This document shows, in pieces, positions 33,921 through 44,768 of a DNA stretch of 64,000 nucleotides. Position 1 is the stretch's first letter. Each line of letters starts with the position of its first letter. The notes under the pieces are model-generated. The model saw only the letters and a list, made by a program, of their open reading frames with translations. It was not told the origin of the DNA and did not search any database. Source of the DNA: Pinus tabuliformis (lineage: Eukaryota; Streptophyta; Pinopsida; Pinales; Pinaceae); NCBI GenBank assembly GCA_031772625.1, contig CM062818.1, positions 210,359,742 to 210,423,741 on the forward strand. Direction: 5' to 3'. The position numbers were made by a program, and so were the translations under genes.

Positions 33921-34201
33921 GCTTATAGCTTAAATATATCTCTAACAATGAACACTTATTACCCTCCTATATAAATTAAATTTCAACTTAAATATGATCT
34001 CAACTTAAATATGATCACATCCAAATTAGGAAAATCCAAGTAGAGCACGTCAAATTCCATTGAGAATGTGGCTTATAGATTAAATATATCTCTAACAATG
34101 AATACCTATTACCCTCTTATCTAAATTAAATTTAAACTTAAACATGATCACATCCTAATTAGGAAAATCCAGTAGCGCACATCCAATACCCTTGAGAATG
34201 T
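33921..34201. repeat. ~150-bp tandem duplication
   Basis: The unit from GCTTATAG(C/A)TTAAATATATCTC to TTGAGAATGT occurs at 33921-34070 and 34072-34201. It contains ACAATGAA, ATTACCCTC and TAGGAAAATCCA in both copies; the second is about 20 bp shorter. Confidence 0.9.
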
Positions 34202-34344
34202 TTAAATAAAGTCAATGTTATTTAGTTACATGAGTCCAAATGGTCGTCACAAGTGAGGTTGTTCACAAAGTGGATGTATGATCCAGTTTTAATTCTATTT
34301 TAAATTGGATTGTAGCAACAACCAAGGTCAGTTGTACCTATTAT

Positions 34345-35616
34345 GATTAGGTCAAGTTCCCCTTAATACTTCCACACATTACAATTATTTTTTTTTCTTT
34401 CTCCAAGAAGTGACATCTCTTCATGTGTATTGGTACTATATTCTTTATAGGTTGATTTTCTACTTTTATAAAGGCCATTAATTCGTTGGATACATGGTTC
34501 TCTAATGTTTTAATTGTTTCGTTTAAGGATTAAAAATTAAAAGAATATTTTATATTATATAATTATTAAGTTTCTCCCAGGGTCACTTTTGCCTGGTTAT
34601 TTAGGAATTGGGTTGTTAATTTATTTATTAAATATGTCTCTCCTTTTTCATAGGCACTTTGGTAGAACCTATACACCACTCTAGAGAACTCAGGTTGTTG
34701 GTAAAACCTATACACCACTCTACATAACACTCTGGAAGCCCTCAAATTATTTGGTGTATACATTAATGCACACATAACTTCATCTATATCAATATAGTGT
34801 TAACAGTTAATGTCCAAAGTTCTTTGTTCCCCATAGACAATATCACCTTCTTGAGTTAGATGACATTGGTGATCATGTGGGACTCATGATTGTGGTATGA
34901 TGATTATGATGAGGGATAAGGATCCAATGGTGATTGTTTTATCTTGGGAACCAAATGTGATTGTGTTATCATCAACACAGTAAATGAGTTACTTTAAACA
35001 TAGTAGAGATTCTAACAGTATATCCACTAGAGACTTTTTAGGAAGATACACTTCTTTTCCACCCAACTATGAACAGTCACCACTTGCTCGAGAGATATCC
35101 TTACCCCTCTAAATCAACAACCTCTTGTGATTCTAGTCAAGGTATGTTTATGTCTTGTTTCTCTACCATACTTTTCTTTAGTGGTGTCCCACTTTCTAAG
35201 GTCTACCAACCCTATAGCCTAGGTTGTTTCTAATTTTTAGAAAAATTATTTTCCCTTTTTGTTAACTCCCACCTTTTTCTTAGGTGGGGCTTTAATCACT
35301 TAGTGTGTTATTGTTTTTTCGTTTATTATTTTCGTACACTGAGATATTTAATAGATTTCTCTCTCCAATCTCATTTAACTCCTAGGGATTTTTAGGAGTG
35401 ATTTTAAGGAAGTTTATCTAGCCACATTGATTTCAGAATTTGGTAATAATCTCTTAAAGTCAAGTCTTCTTTTCCCAAATAGTCTCTAGTTTTTTTTATT
35501 CACAATGTTTATTTATTACATCATCGTAGTGTTCACCATAAATTTTAGTCACCTCAACTAAAATACAATTCTATCTAAAACAACATATATTTACATAGAA
35601 AGAGAGGGGTGTCACA
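34345..35616 (-). repeat. Element 4 3' LTR
   Basis: It ends GGGTGTCACA at 35616. Internal landmarks shared with the right LTR: CTCTTCATGTGTATTGGT, GGATACATGGTTC, ACCTATACACCACTCTA (twice), TTTGGTGTATACATTAAT, CTAGTCAAGGTAT and CTCCTAGGGATTTTTAGGAG. The small ORF at 34566-34775 arises from the duplicated ACCTATACACCACTC segment. Confidence 0.88.
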
Positions 35617-35630
35617 TTTTTCCCCCTCTT
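35617..35630 (-). other. Element 4 polypurine tract
   Basis: The minus strand reads AAGAGGGGGAAAAA immediately next to the 3' LTR, close after the RNase H end. Confidence 0.8.
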
Positions 35631-35639
35631 GAAAATAAC

Positions 35640-36110
35640 ATCGCCCTCCATATTCATTACCCATCTACCTATTACAACATGGTCATACCTACTTAGATCA
35701 TTTGTGATTTTTTTCTCTTTCCCTTTTATGTGTTTTATATCAATTTCAAACTCACTAAGGAAAGCTAACCACCTTTCTTGTCTAACATTTAAATCAAGTT
35801 AGTAAAGAGGTATTTCAAACTCATGTGGTGTGTTACCAAAATAAATTTCTTCCCTAATAGATAATGTCAACACATCTTTAGAGCATCTATCACTAATGCC
35901 ACCTCTAAATCATACACAACATAATTCTTTTCGTGTTGTTTCAACTTTCTAGACTCGTAGGCTATTACTACATTTTTCTGCATCAACACACCCCCAAGTC
36001 CCTCCAAATAGGCATCTATACACACAGTAAATTCCTTATTTGGATCTGAAATTTTTAGTATAGGAGATGTTATTAACAATTATTTGAACTTGTCAAAACT
36101 TTCTTGACAT
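35640..36110 (-). pseudogene. Element 4 RNase H (broken)
   Basis: 35867-36079 reads [19 protein letters not shown], then [15 protein letters not shown] and [13 protein letters not shown], the standard RNase H core, with the first Asp kept (CIDA). Leftward, out of frame, come RQERWLAFLSEFEIDIKHIKG and a degenerate ALSR-like end (NDLSR) near 35690. The polypurine tract follows about 60 bp later, leaving no room for integrase. Confidence 0.82.
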
Positions 36111-36952
36111 TTGGCTATCCATTGAAACTTTATTCCCTTTCTGCACTGAGGTGATGGGGTAAGCTACCTTTGAAAAACCTTCTACAAATCTTCAATAATA
36201 TCCTGCAATCCCCATAAATGGATGAACTACTCACACATCCTTTGGTCTAGGCAAGTTCATGATCACCCTTACCTTTTCACGTCCATAGACAATCCTTCCT
36301 TCGAAATAATGTGTCCTAAATACTATATTATGTTTTTGTAAAACTCATTTTTGTTGAGTTTTGGATAAAGCTTAAAGTATGTAACACCAATTTGAGATGT
36401 TCTTGGTGCTCTTATTCATGTTTAGAGTACATTAGGATGTCATCTATGAATACTAGCACAAATGTGTCAAGGTATTTGTGAAGTACATCATTCATTAGAC
36501 ACATGAAGGTTTCTAGTGCATTAATGAGACCGAAGGGTAAAAATACGAATTCATAACAACCATACCTGGTACTAAAAGTTGTTTTGTGAATATCTTCATT
36601 GTCATAGTTGGTGATAATCCATCCTTAAATCAATTTTTTAAAATATAGTGGCTCCCCTTACCTCATCAAACACGTCATCAATTCGGGGTAGTGAATATTT
36701 ATTCTTGATAGTTAACTTATTCAGTTGGTGATAATTGTTGCACATTTGAAATGTGCCATCTTTTTTTTTTGACAAATAGTACATGGGCCCCACATGGTGA
36801 GACACTAGGTCTGATATATCCTTTGTTTGTAGCTCCATTTTCCATTCCATTAACTCTGGTATGGTAATTCTATATGGAGCTCTAGATACTGGGGTAGCAC
36901 ATGGTACCAAATCAATGGAGAAATCTATGTCCCTATGAGGGGGTAAAACCAT
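36111..36952 (-). pseudogene. Element 4 reverse transcriptase (broken)
   Basis: 36638-36952 gives the N-terminal fingers: [44 protein letters not shown]. The catalytic box FIDDILMYS is intact in another frame (Asp pair at 36439-36444). GIAGYY-type thumb sequence lies near 36200. At least three frame changes break it. Confidence 0.82.
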
Positions 36953-37681
36953 AATTTCCTCTGAAAAACATCTTGGAAGTATTGATAAATGGTAAAGTCT
37001 CTAAATTCTCCTTCTTTGTTTGTTGTTTATTTGTTTCAACATGTACCATGTATAACTCACATCCCTTCCTAGCATTCCTTTTCAGTTGTAAGGCTGAAAT
37101 TTGTTGCATTGATATTAGTCTTGGTTTACGTCTAACTAACCAATTTTTTGCATTCATACTTATACAACGCATTTCTTTCCCCAAATAGTTTATTAAAATT
37201 TTATGTTTTTATAACCAATCGATTCCTATTAATAGATCAAAGGATCCTAATGGACGAATGTTTAAATCGACTTCTGTAGGATATCCATTTCAAACAATGG
37301 GGCACTGTTTTAAATGGCTAATCACTTTTCTTTTGGCACTATTTCTAACTGCACCAACCATGCACTTTTTTTAGGACTAATATAACTTAAACTAGCCCCT
37401 CGATCAATTAAAATAGAAACAGACTTGTTTGAAATGATACCTTCCATTTCTACCATGGTGGATTGGTGTTCAACCTGTCTATCCTTGAGCGTCACACTCA
37501 TCCTAGGAACATTTCTCACCACATCATTTACAGTAGTAGCTTCATGAACTGCTTGAATATTCTGAAAGGTTCGTGGATTATGTAGACAATCTCTTAATAA
37601 TTTTGGCTCACCGCAACCCCAATGCTTTAGTGGCTCGCTTTCCTTAGCCTCGTTCTTCTTATTGCTTCTTAGTTGCAACAT
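36953..37681 (-). pseudogene. Element 4 protease and gag C-terminus (broken)
   Basis: 37322-37681 starts with a degraded zinc-knuckle region (HWGCGEPKLLRDC) and ends with the protease start SILIDRGASLSYI, where the D-S/T-G triad reads D-R-G. 36933-37184 carries the spacer towards RT (LNAKNWLVRRKPRLISMQQI-like sequence). Stops separate the two. Confidence 0.7.
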
Positions 37682-38238
37682 AAGGCTTACCTAAGTCATT
37701 GGACAATGCATTTAAGGTGGCAAGAAAAGTTGAAAGAAAAATTATGACAACAAAGAGCTCTACCACTCCCAACTATAAAGATGGAAGTGTTGTCACTACT
37801 ACACTACCATAACCTGCAAGGTTGATAGTAGGATTTGACATGGTGTATGAATGTACAGGTTGACTTATAATGCCCTTGTTGAATTTCTTTCTCTAATGAT
37901 ATTTCCTGAAATTATTCATATAAGGATGTTTTTGTCTTTCATTAGTAGACCTCATCTTGTCTTTACTTTGCCATGGTTTCGCACCTTCGCTTCGATTTTC
38001 GAACTGTTGATAGCACAACCTAGCTTCTCCTACCGCTTCATCCATTGATTTTGGATTGTCGAACTAAGTCCACTCTTTGTATGTTGTTGCTAGACAGTTC
38101 AACAATCTATGTAATTTTGCTTTCTCCTCTTTAATGTATGACACATAACGTAATAAGTTTGTAAATTTCACTACAAAATCATCCATAGTGAGTTTCCCCA
38201 ACCTTAATTCATGGAATTCCTTAGCACGATAATCATAA
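37682..38238 (-). pseudogene. Element 4 gag, C-terminal half
   Basis: 38064-38282 reads YDYRAKEFHELRLGKL, then FTNLLRYVSYIKEEKAKLHRLL, the end of the gag core. Positions 37976-38238 are duplicated at 43114-43377 on the other side of the copia element. The copia LTR begins at 38239, so the reading frame runs into foreign sequence. Confidence 0.8.
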
Positions 38239-38396
38239 TAGGTGGGAGAACCTACATATGGTTTTGTGCATGGTTTTCGCACATGGTTTTAGGCACGATG
38301 GTTTTTGGTCCATGGTATTTTTTAGATCGAGTCAAGGGAAATAAAGTTATGTTGTAATCCAGGGTTAATGGATTGGGGTTTATGGATGCTTCGACA

Positions 38397-38466
<70 letters not shown>

Positions 38467-38635
38467 ATGTACCATTGAAAGGAAAATAATGAAAAATCAA
38501 TCTAGTAGTCTTGGTTTTTGGATCCAGGGGAAAATCTTTGTGTATATTTGTTTTATGTGTTATGCTCTTGGCATTGTTTATTGTCTGTTTTAGAATTCTT
38601 ATGCGGATAATTTCTATACGGGGTTAAAACCTACA
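38239..38635 (+). repeat. Copia 5' LTR, truncated, with (GT)n(AT)n microsatellite
   Basis: It starts TAGGTGGG, equal to position 41 of the right LTR, and ends AAAACCTACA. It contains (GT)n-(AT)n at about 38397-38463, reduced to ATGTATATATGTGTAT in the right LTR. The first 40 bp, including the TG terminus, are absent. Confidence 0.9.
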
Positions 38636-38637
38636 TT

Positions 38638-38651
38638 TGGTATCACAGTAG
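38638..38651 (+). other. Copia primer-binding site
   Basis: TGGTATCACAGTAG, close to the initiator tRNA-Met complement TGGTATCAGAGC, 2 bp after the LTR. Confidence 0.75.
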
Positions 38652-38756
38652 TTTAGCTTCAAGGGGACGCCTTTGCTACTGAGGGGTTATTCTTAGGCCT
38701 GTTTTAGACCTTTTTTAGTGGGAGATCTATGGGATCAATTCTTGTGGTGAAAGAGG

Positions 38757-39575
38757 ATGATGAGCACTGGAAAGATAGAGATCGAGAAATTTAATGGTCA
38801 AAGTTTTGATTTGTGGAAACTCAAGATGGAGGATCTATTGGTGGATAAAGATTAGTGGATCACAGTAGTACCTCATACTAAACCAATGAGAGTGTCCAAT
38901 GAAAAATAGAAGAAGTTGGATCGAAAGGCAAAGAGCACAATACGATTGTGTGTCTTAGATTTAGTATTGTTGAATGTATCAAGGGAAGCTACGGTGAAGG
39001 ATTTGTGGGATAAGTTAGGGACTTTGTACCATTCTAAGTCTCTGGTCAATAAAGTGTTCCTACGGAAAAACTGTATAACCTGAGGATGAAAGATGGAGAG
39101 TCGGTGAGAGAGCACCTGAACGCATTTAATACCATGGTGAGAGAGCACCTGAACGCATTTAATACTGTGGTAAGCCAATTATTTTTTGTTGATGTTAAAA
39201 TTTCAGATGAAGATAAGTGCATTAGTTTGTTGTGTTCTCTACCAGATTCATGGGATAGTATGGTTATTGCAATAGGTAGCAATGAAACTTCCTTGTAGTT
39301 TGATGAATACTCTCACCCTTGCTTATGGAGGAGATGAGACTGAAAAATATGGAGAGCCAAAATGGTGATGCCTTGTATGTACGAGGATAGTCCCAGAACA
39401 AGAAAAAAAAAAAAGTCATCAAGTTGGATTTCTAAATCTAGAGGGAGATCTAAATCTCTAGGAAAACTTGTAAAGGTGTGCTGGAAATGTGGGAAGGAAG
39501 GGCACTACAAAAGTGACTGTAAATCTAAGCTCCTAAAAAAGGAGATGGATCTAATGATGCTCCTTCTACAGAGGT
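38757..39575 (+). pseudogene. Copia gag (broken)
   Basis: Start MMSTGKIEIEKFNGQ with FDLWKLKMEDLLV, the usual copia gag opening, then stops and a frame change near 39065. 39086-39298 holds a 33-bp in-frame duplication (VREHLNAFNTM twice, about 39102-39167) and VKISDEDKCISLLCSLP. A CX2CX4HX4C zinc knuckle (CWKCGKEGHYKSDC) lies at about 39480-39521 and is intact. Confidence 0.88.
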
Positions 39576-40130
39576 GAAAAATACCTCAGATGAAGGTGGG
39601 GAAGTGTACTTGGCTTCTTCTTCAAGTACACATGTAGATCATGAGGCATGGTTGATTGACTCAAGTGCATCCTTTCACTTCATTCCCCATAGAGAGTGGT
39701 TCTGCGAGTATGAGAAATATTACGGTGGTGATTTCTTCTTAGGGGATGATAGGAAGGCTAGAATCGTTGGTCACATAAAAGTAAAGTTGAAGTTGCAAGG
39801 TGGAAGGATTAGAATACTTTTGGGTGTTCTGCATATTCCTGCATTGGCCAAAAATCTAATTTTTGTAAGCAAGCTCGATGATACAGGTGAAAAAACAGTG
39901 TTTGAGGAAGATACTTGCAAGATGATTCGGGGATCACTGTTATTTATGTGAGGAGTTCGATTGGAACTCTATACAAGTTTCAAGGTAGCACTGTTGTTGA
40001 TGGGTGCAACAGTTCTATGGTTCCTGAAAGTGGGGCAAAAAAACTAGTGGTCTCTGGAGAAAAGACCATGTTGTGGCATTAAAGGCTTAGACATATTGGA
40101 GAGAAGGGCCTTCAAATACTTAATGGTAAA
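39574..40130 (+). pseudogene. Copia protease and pre-integrase region (broken)
   Basis: 39574-39951 reads EAWLIDSSASFHFIPHREWF, the copia protease active site with D-S-G altered to D-S-S, then VLHIPALAKNLIFVSKL. A stop and frame change precede the WH...RLRHIGEKGLQ pre-integrase motif near 40075-40110, which itself contains a TAA. Confidence 0.85.
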
Positions 40131-40133
40131 TGT

Positions 40134-41170
40134 ATGGTAGAAGGTATGACTAATAGCTCTCTAGATTTTTATTTCTATGAAAATTGTGTATATGGGAAGC
40201 AACATCGGATGAGTTTCCCCTCTAGTGGTAAGAGGGAAAAACATATATTAGAGCTTGTGCACAGTGATGTGTTTGGACCTCTGAAGGTTCCATCACTCGG
40301 TAAGTTTGTGTACTATGTATAATTTATAGATGACTTCCAAGGAATACATGGATATATTTCCTTAAGAAGAAATCTGAAGTCTTTGACAGGTTTATAGAAT
40401 TTAAGGCTCTGGTGGAAAAAGAGACAAAAAAGAAGATAAAAGTGTTAATGATAGATAATGGTGGAGAGTTTTGCAAGAAGGAATTTGAAGAATTCTATAG
40501 GAAGTGTGGTATAGCACGGAAGAAGACTACTCCATACACACCTCAGCAAAATGGATTTGCAGAAAGAATGAACAAGATGTTGATGGAAAGGGAAAGAAGC
40601 ATGCTCACTAGTGTTGGGTTGGGACAGGAATTCTTGGCAAAGGAAGTGGAGACTGCATGTTACCTGGTCAACATATCACCTTCATCAACATCAAAGGACA
40701 AGAATCCATAAGAGGTATGGACTAGTAAGAAACCCTCTCCTTCACATCTTTTGGTATTTAGATGTGATGCATATGTACATGTTCCAAAGGAGAAAAGAAC
40801 AAAGTTGGATAGTAAATCTGAAAAGTGCATCTTTATTGGGTATAAGGATGGTTTAAATGCTTATAAGCTTTGGAACCCAGTAACAAAGAAGGTTGTGTAC
40901 AACGAAGATGTGGTGTTCATAGAGTTGAAAGATGTTATTAAACATGAAGTCCAACCAAAGGAACCTGAGAAGATAGAGTTTGAGCTTAAGGAGGAAGAAT
41001 TAGACTCTACAATAGAAGATGAATCAGAAGATGAAGAGCCACAAACTCTGGTTGTGAGAAGATCATTTCGAGAAAGAAGGCATCTAGAAAGGTATAGTCC
41101 ATCTCATTTCTGTTATAGTTTATCTATTACTAATGATGATCCCAAAATTGTGAAGGAAGTAGAAGATTAA
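40134..41170 (+). pseudogene. Copia integrase (broken)
   Basis: The zinc region CVYGKQ is followed by ELVHSDVFGPL (first Asp) in 40134-40322. 40412-40711 supplies the second Asp (IDNGGEFCKKEF) and QQNGFAERMNK (Glu). 40751-41170 is the C-terminal part (KCIFIGYKDG, NPVTKKVVYNEDVVF) running into an acidic linker towards RT. Separated by stops and shifts. Confidence 0.88.
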
Positions 41171-41766
41171 AAGGATGGAAAACTCTAGAAAGAGGCCATG
41201 GTTGATGAAATGGAATCTTTGCACAAAAATGAGGCTTGGGATATGGTGGATTTGTTGGTTGGAAGGAAACCCATTGGAAGAAAATAGGTGCTCAAGAAGA
41301 AGACGAATGTAAAAGGAAAGGTGGAGAAATAGAAAGCTCGGTTGGTAGCAAAAGGTTATTATGAGGTGTTGGGAATTGATTTTGGTGATATTTTTTCTCC
41401 TGTTGCCAAGGTAACTTCTATTAGATTAATTTTATCTGTTGCTATTGCTTTTGATTTTGAGGTAGAAAAGATGGATGTGAAGACAAAATTTCTTCACAAT
41501 GATCTAGAAGAGGATATCTACATGTAGCAACCTGAAGGCTTTACGGTGAAGGGTAAGAAAGAACTGGTATGCAAGTTAAAAAGTCTTTGTATGGGTTGAA
41601 AGAGTCACCAAGGATGTGGTATCAGAAATTTTATACATTTATATGGGGACTTGGCTTCACCAAAATAAAAGAAGATCGTTGTGTGTATTTTAAATTAATT
41701 GGTGACCATGTTATTTATCTAGTATTGTATGTGGATGATATGTTTCTAGTTGGAAATGACAAATAA
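41171..41766 (+). pseudogene. Copia reverse transcriptase (broken)
   Basis: 41342-41527 reads LVAKGYYEVLGIDFGDIFSPV, then VEKMDVKTKFLHNDLEEDIYM; a TAG follows. 41569-41766 gives KKSLYGLKESPRMWYQKF and the catalytic YVDDMFLVGN, intact. It ends in a stop at 41764-41766. Confidence 0.9.
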
Positions 41767-42700
41767 ATTATCCAAGATTTGAAGACCCAATTGTCCTCAA
41801 AATTGAACATGAAAGATCTTGGTGCTGCAAACTGTATTTTGGGCATGGAAATTAAAAGAGATTGGGCAGAGAGGAGTTCTGGTTAAACAAGAGGAAGTAT
41901 GTCGAGACAATACTCCAGAGGTTTAATATGTTGGATAGTAAATCGGTGAAGGTTCCTATTCCTCTAGGTGTAAAGTTATCTACTGAGCAGTGTCCCAAGG
42001 CACAAGAAGAGGAAGAGGACATGTCTCATGTTCCATATGCAAGTGCAATCGGTAGCCTAATTTATGTGATGGTTTGTACTAGACCATACATTGCACATGT
42101 AGTGGGAGTATTGAGCAAGTTTATGTCAAAGCCAAGGAAGGAGCATTGGACAACAATGAAGCAGGTTTTCAGGTATTTGTGTGGCACTAGTGATTATGGT
42201 TTGTGCTACCAAGGAAATGAGGATTGGACATAGTTTTGGATATCCATGGCTTTGTTGATGCAGACTAGACTCGAGATTTGTTTAACCTATTTGGAGATGC
42301 AGTTAGTTGGATGCGCAAGAAAAAATATGTAGTAGCACTATCAAGTATAGAGCCAGAATACATGGTAGCCACTCATGCAAGCAAGGCAGTAGTCTCGTTG
42401 CAGATGTTGGTTTCAACTATGAGGTAAGTACAGTGAGCTATAAGGATAGACCGTGAAAACCATAGTGCAATTTTCTTGGCAAAGAACCCTACTTACCATT
42501 CAAATACAAAGCACATTGATGTTCAGTATCACTTTTTGAGGGATATGATAGAAGACAAAAGGGTGTTGCTGGTAAAGGTGGTCATTTTGAAGAATACTAC
42601 AGATGCATTGACAAAATGTGTGAGCTCTCAGAAGTTCTCTTGGTGTAGAGAAACAATGGGCGTTGCAGGGTTGGATAAATAACTAAGCTCTCATGTGGCC
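41767..42700 (+). pseudogene. Copia RNase H and pol end (broken)
   Basis: 41862-42233 contains the RT thumb to RNase H link (VPYASAIGSLIYVM, RPYIAHVVGVLSKFM). Further frames carry SWMRKKKYVVALSSIEPEYMVA (Glu motif) and 42476-42682 the final HIDVQYHFLRDMI block. The frame is broken by a stop after WT near 42230. Confidence 0.85.
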
Positions 42701-42720
42701 CCATGTGGAAATAAAACAAC

Positions 42721-42731
42721 AAGTGGGAGAA
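42721..42731 (+). other. Copia polypurine tract
   Basis: AAGTGGGAGAA directly before the 3' LTR, the typical copia form. Confidence 0.85.
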
Positions 42732-43112
42732 TGTTGGGTTGTGTTATATTCTTTACACAACTAGCCTATATTAGGTGGGTGAACCTACCTATGGTTTTGT
42801 GCATGGTTTTCGCACATGGTTTTGGGAACGATGGTTTTTGGTCTATGGTATTTTGTAGATCCGGTCAGCAGAACTACGATTATGTTCTAATCGAGGGTTA
42901 GTGGATTGGGGTTTATGGATGCTTTGACATGTATATATGTGTATTGTAACATTGAAAGGAACATAATGAAAAATCAATCTGGTAGTCCCGATTTTGGGAT
43001 CCAGGGGAAAATCTTTGTGTGTATTTGTTTTATGTGTTATGCTCTAGCCATTGTTTATTGTCTGTTTTAGAATTCGTATGCAGGTAATTTATGTACGGGG
43101 TTAAAACCTACA
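42732..43112 (+). repeat. Copia 3' LTR (complete)
   Basis: 381 bp, TGTTGGGTTG...AAAACCTACA. It matches 38239-38635 from its base 41 onward. It contains a GATGAACC-like and CATGGTTTTCGCACATGG block shared by both copies. Confidence 0.92.
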
Positions 43113-43979
43113 AGTTTCACACCTTCGCTTCAAATTTTTAACTGTTGATAGCACAACCTAGCTTTCCTTATCACTTCATCCATTGATTTTGGATTGTTGA
43201 ACTAAGTCCTCTCTTGTAAGGTATTGGTAGACAAGTCAACAATCTTTATAATTTTGCTTTCTCCTCTTTAATGTATGACGCATACCATAATAAGTTTGTA
43301 AATTTCACTACAAAATCATCCATAGTGAGTTTCCCCAACCTTAATTCATGGAATTCCTTAGCACGATAATCCTAATATCATTCATTCAGGTATCAAGACT
43401 TAAATTGTTTCTAAAATTCCTCCCATGGAACTTTATTTTCTTCCAACATATGTACACTTTTAGCCTCTTCCCACGAGAGAGTAGATTTTCCCTCGAACTA
43501 GTATATAGCCAATCGGGCCTTCAAATTACTTTTGTACTCATATACCTGAAATTATTTGATCATTTAACAAGCTAGGCTTCCGCGTCTTCCTCTTCTTCCC
43601 CGTCAAAAGTAGCGGGTTTGATCTTTCTAAACTCTTCCTGTAATTCCATTTTCTTATTTTTATTTTTTGATTTTGAATACGTTTTGTCTGACTTTTCTGC
43701 ACTCTCAGACGTATCTAACTTTGTCCCCACCTATTTCCTTTCTATTCCTTCTATTTCTACGCTTCTATGACTAGACTTCTCAGTCAAATCCCTTATCATT
43801 TGTTCCTGCTCTTCACTTTCTCTCAAGAGTCGTTCATTGTTGTTTATGAGATTAGTTAGTTCATGTTGCAGGTTCCTAATAATCTCCATAATATGAGTGT
43901 TTAGCAGCGTACTTCCTCCTCCCAAGTCAACATATAGCCCTCCACCGCCGATGATAGCCGAAGTGGAATTTTTTGCCAT
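43113..43979 (-). pseudogene. Element 4 gag, N-terminal half
   Basis: Start at 43979 (MAKNSTSAI) with an acidic coiled-coil-like segment to 43731 (NLINNNERLLRESEEQEQMI). Then, across frames, comes ATFDGEEEEDAEA and EEAKSVHMLEENKVPWEEF, the gag core, followed by YRAKEFHELRLGKL in the duplicated segment 43114-43377. Together with 37682-38238 this forms one disrupted gag. Confidence 0.8.
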
Positions 43980-44136
43980 TCTTTACTGATCTGTGTCATG
44001 TGTGTGCCTTATAAAACAAGACAATCTACAATGAGTATGTAGTACTAGTATTTCTACACATATTCCATTTGACTCTCTTTTTTTCTAGTTATACATTACT
44101 GTGATGTTCTCAATCAAGGAACAGTGCCAAAATTTA

Positions 44137-44148
44137 GCTTCGATACCA
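44137..44148 (-). other. Element 4 primer-binding site
   Basis: The minus strand reads TGGTATCGAAGC, two changes from the initiator tRNA-Met complement, next to the right LTR. Confidence 0.7.
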
Positions 44149-44768
44149 CTTTTCATAGTTCTGTTTAATACTTTCACACATCACAATTTTTTTTCATTTT
44201 GCAATAACTCGCATCTCTTCATGTATATTGGTGATATAGTCTTTATAGGTTCATTTTCACATCTTATATAGGTCCATTAATCCCCTAGATACATGGTTCC
44301 CTAATCCTTTAATCATATCATTTAATGATTAAAATAATTCTTTATATTATACAATCATTAAGCTTCTCCAAGGGTCGACTTTGCCCTGTTATCTAGGAAT
44401 TAGGTTGTTAATTTATTTACTAATTATGTCCCTCGCTTTGAATAGGTGCATTGGTAGAACCTATAGACCACTCTATAGAGCTTAGCGCATTGGTAAAACC
44501 TATACACCACTCTACAAAACACTTTGGAAGCCCTCAAATTATTTGGTGTATACATTAATTCATGCATAACTTCATGTACAGGAATATAGTGTTAATAGTT
44601 AATGTCCAATGTTCTATGTTTCCCATATATAGTAACCCATTCCTGATGTGCCCCTCCTGGGTTGGATGACTTTGAAATGGTCACATGAGACTCATGGTTT
44701 TAATATGATGAGTATTGAATGAGTGTGATGATCGATAAGGATCCAAAGATGATTGTGTTAGCTTGGGA

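Larger units (their letters stand above)
38239..43112 (+). mobile_element. Ty1/copia retrotransposon inserted in element 4 gag
   Basis: Left LTR 38239-38635 and right LTR 42732-43112 flank plus-strand gag, protease, integrase, RT and RNase H in copia order (IN before RT). The left LTR lacks the first 40 bp present in the right one. Host sequence 37976-38238 is repeated after the element at 43114-43377, a flanking duplication of about 263 bp instead of 5 bp. Stops and frameshifts throughout. LTRs differ by roughly 10% by eye. Confidence 0.93.

Noticed and set aside
34566-34775. 69-residue minus-strand ORF with repeated RVVYRFYQ
   Set aside because: Arises from a duplicated ~40-bp LTR segment; the right LTR copy is not open.
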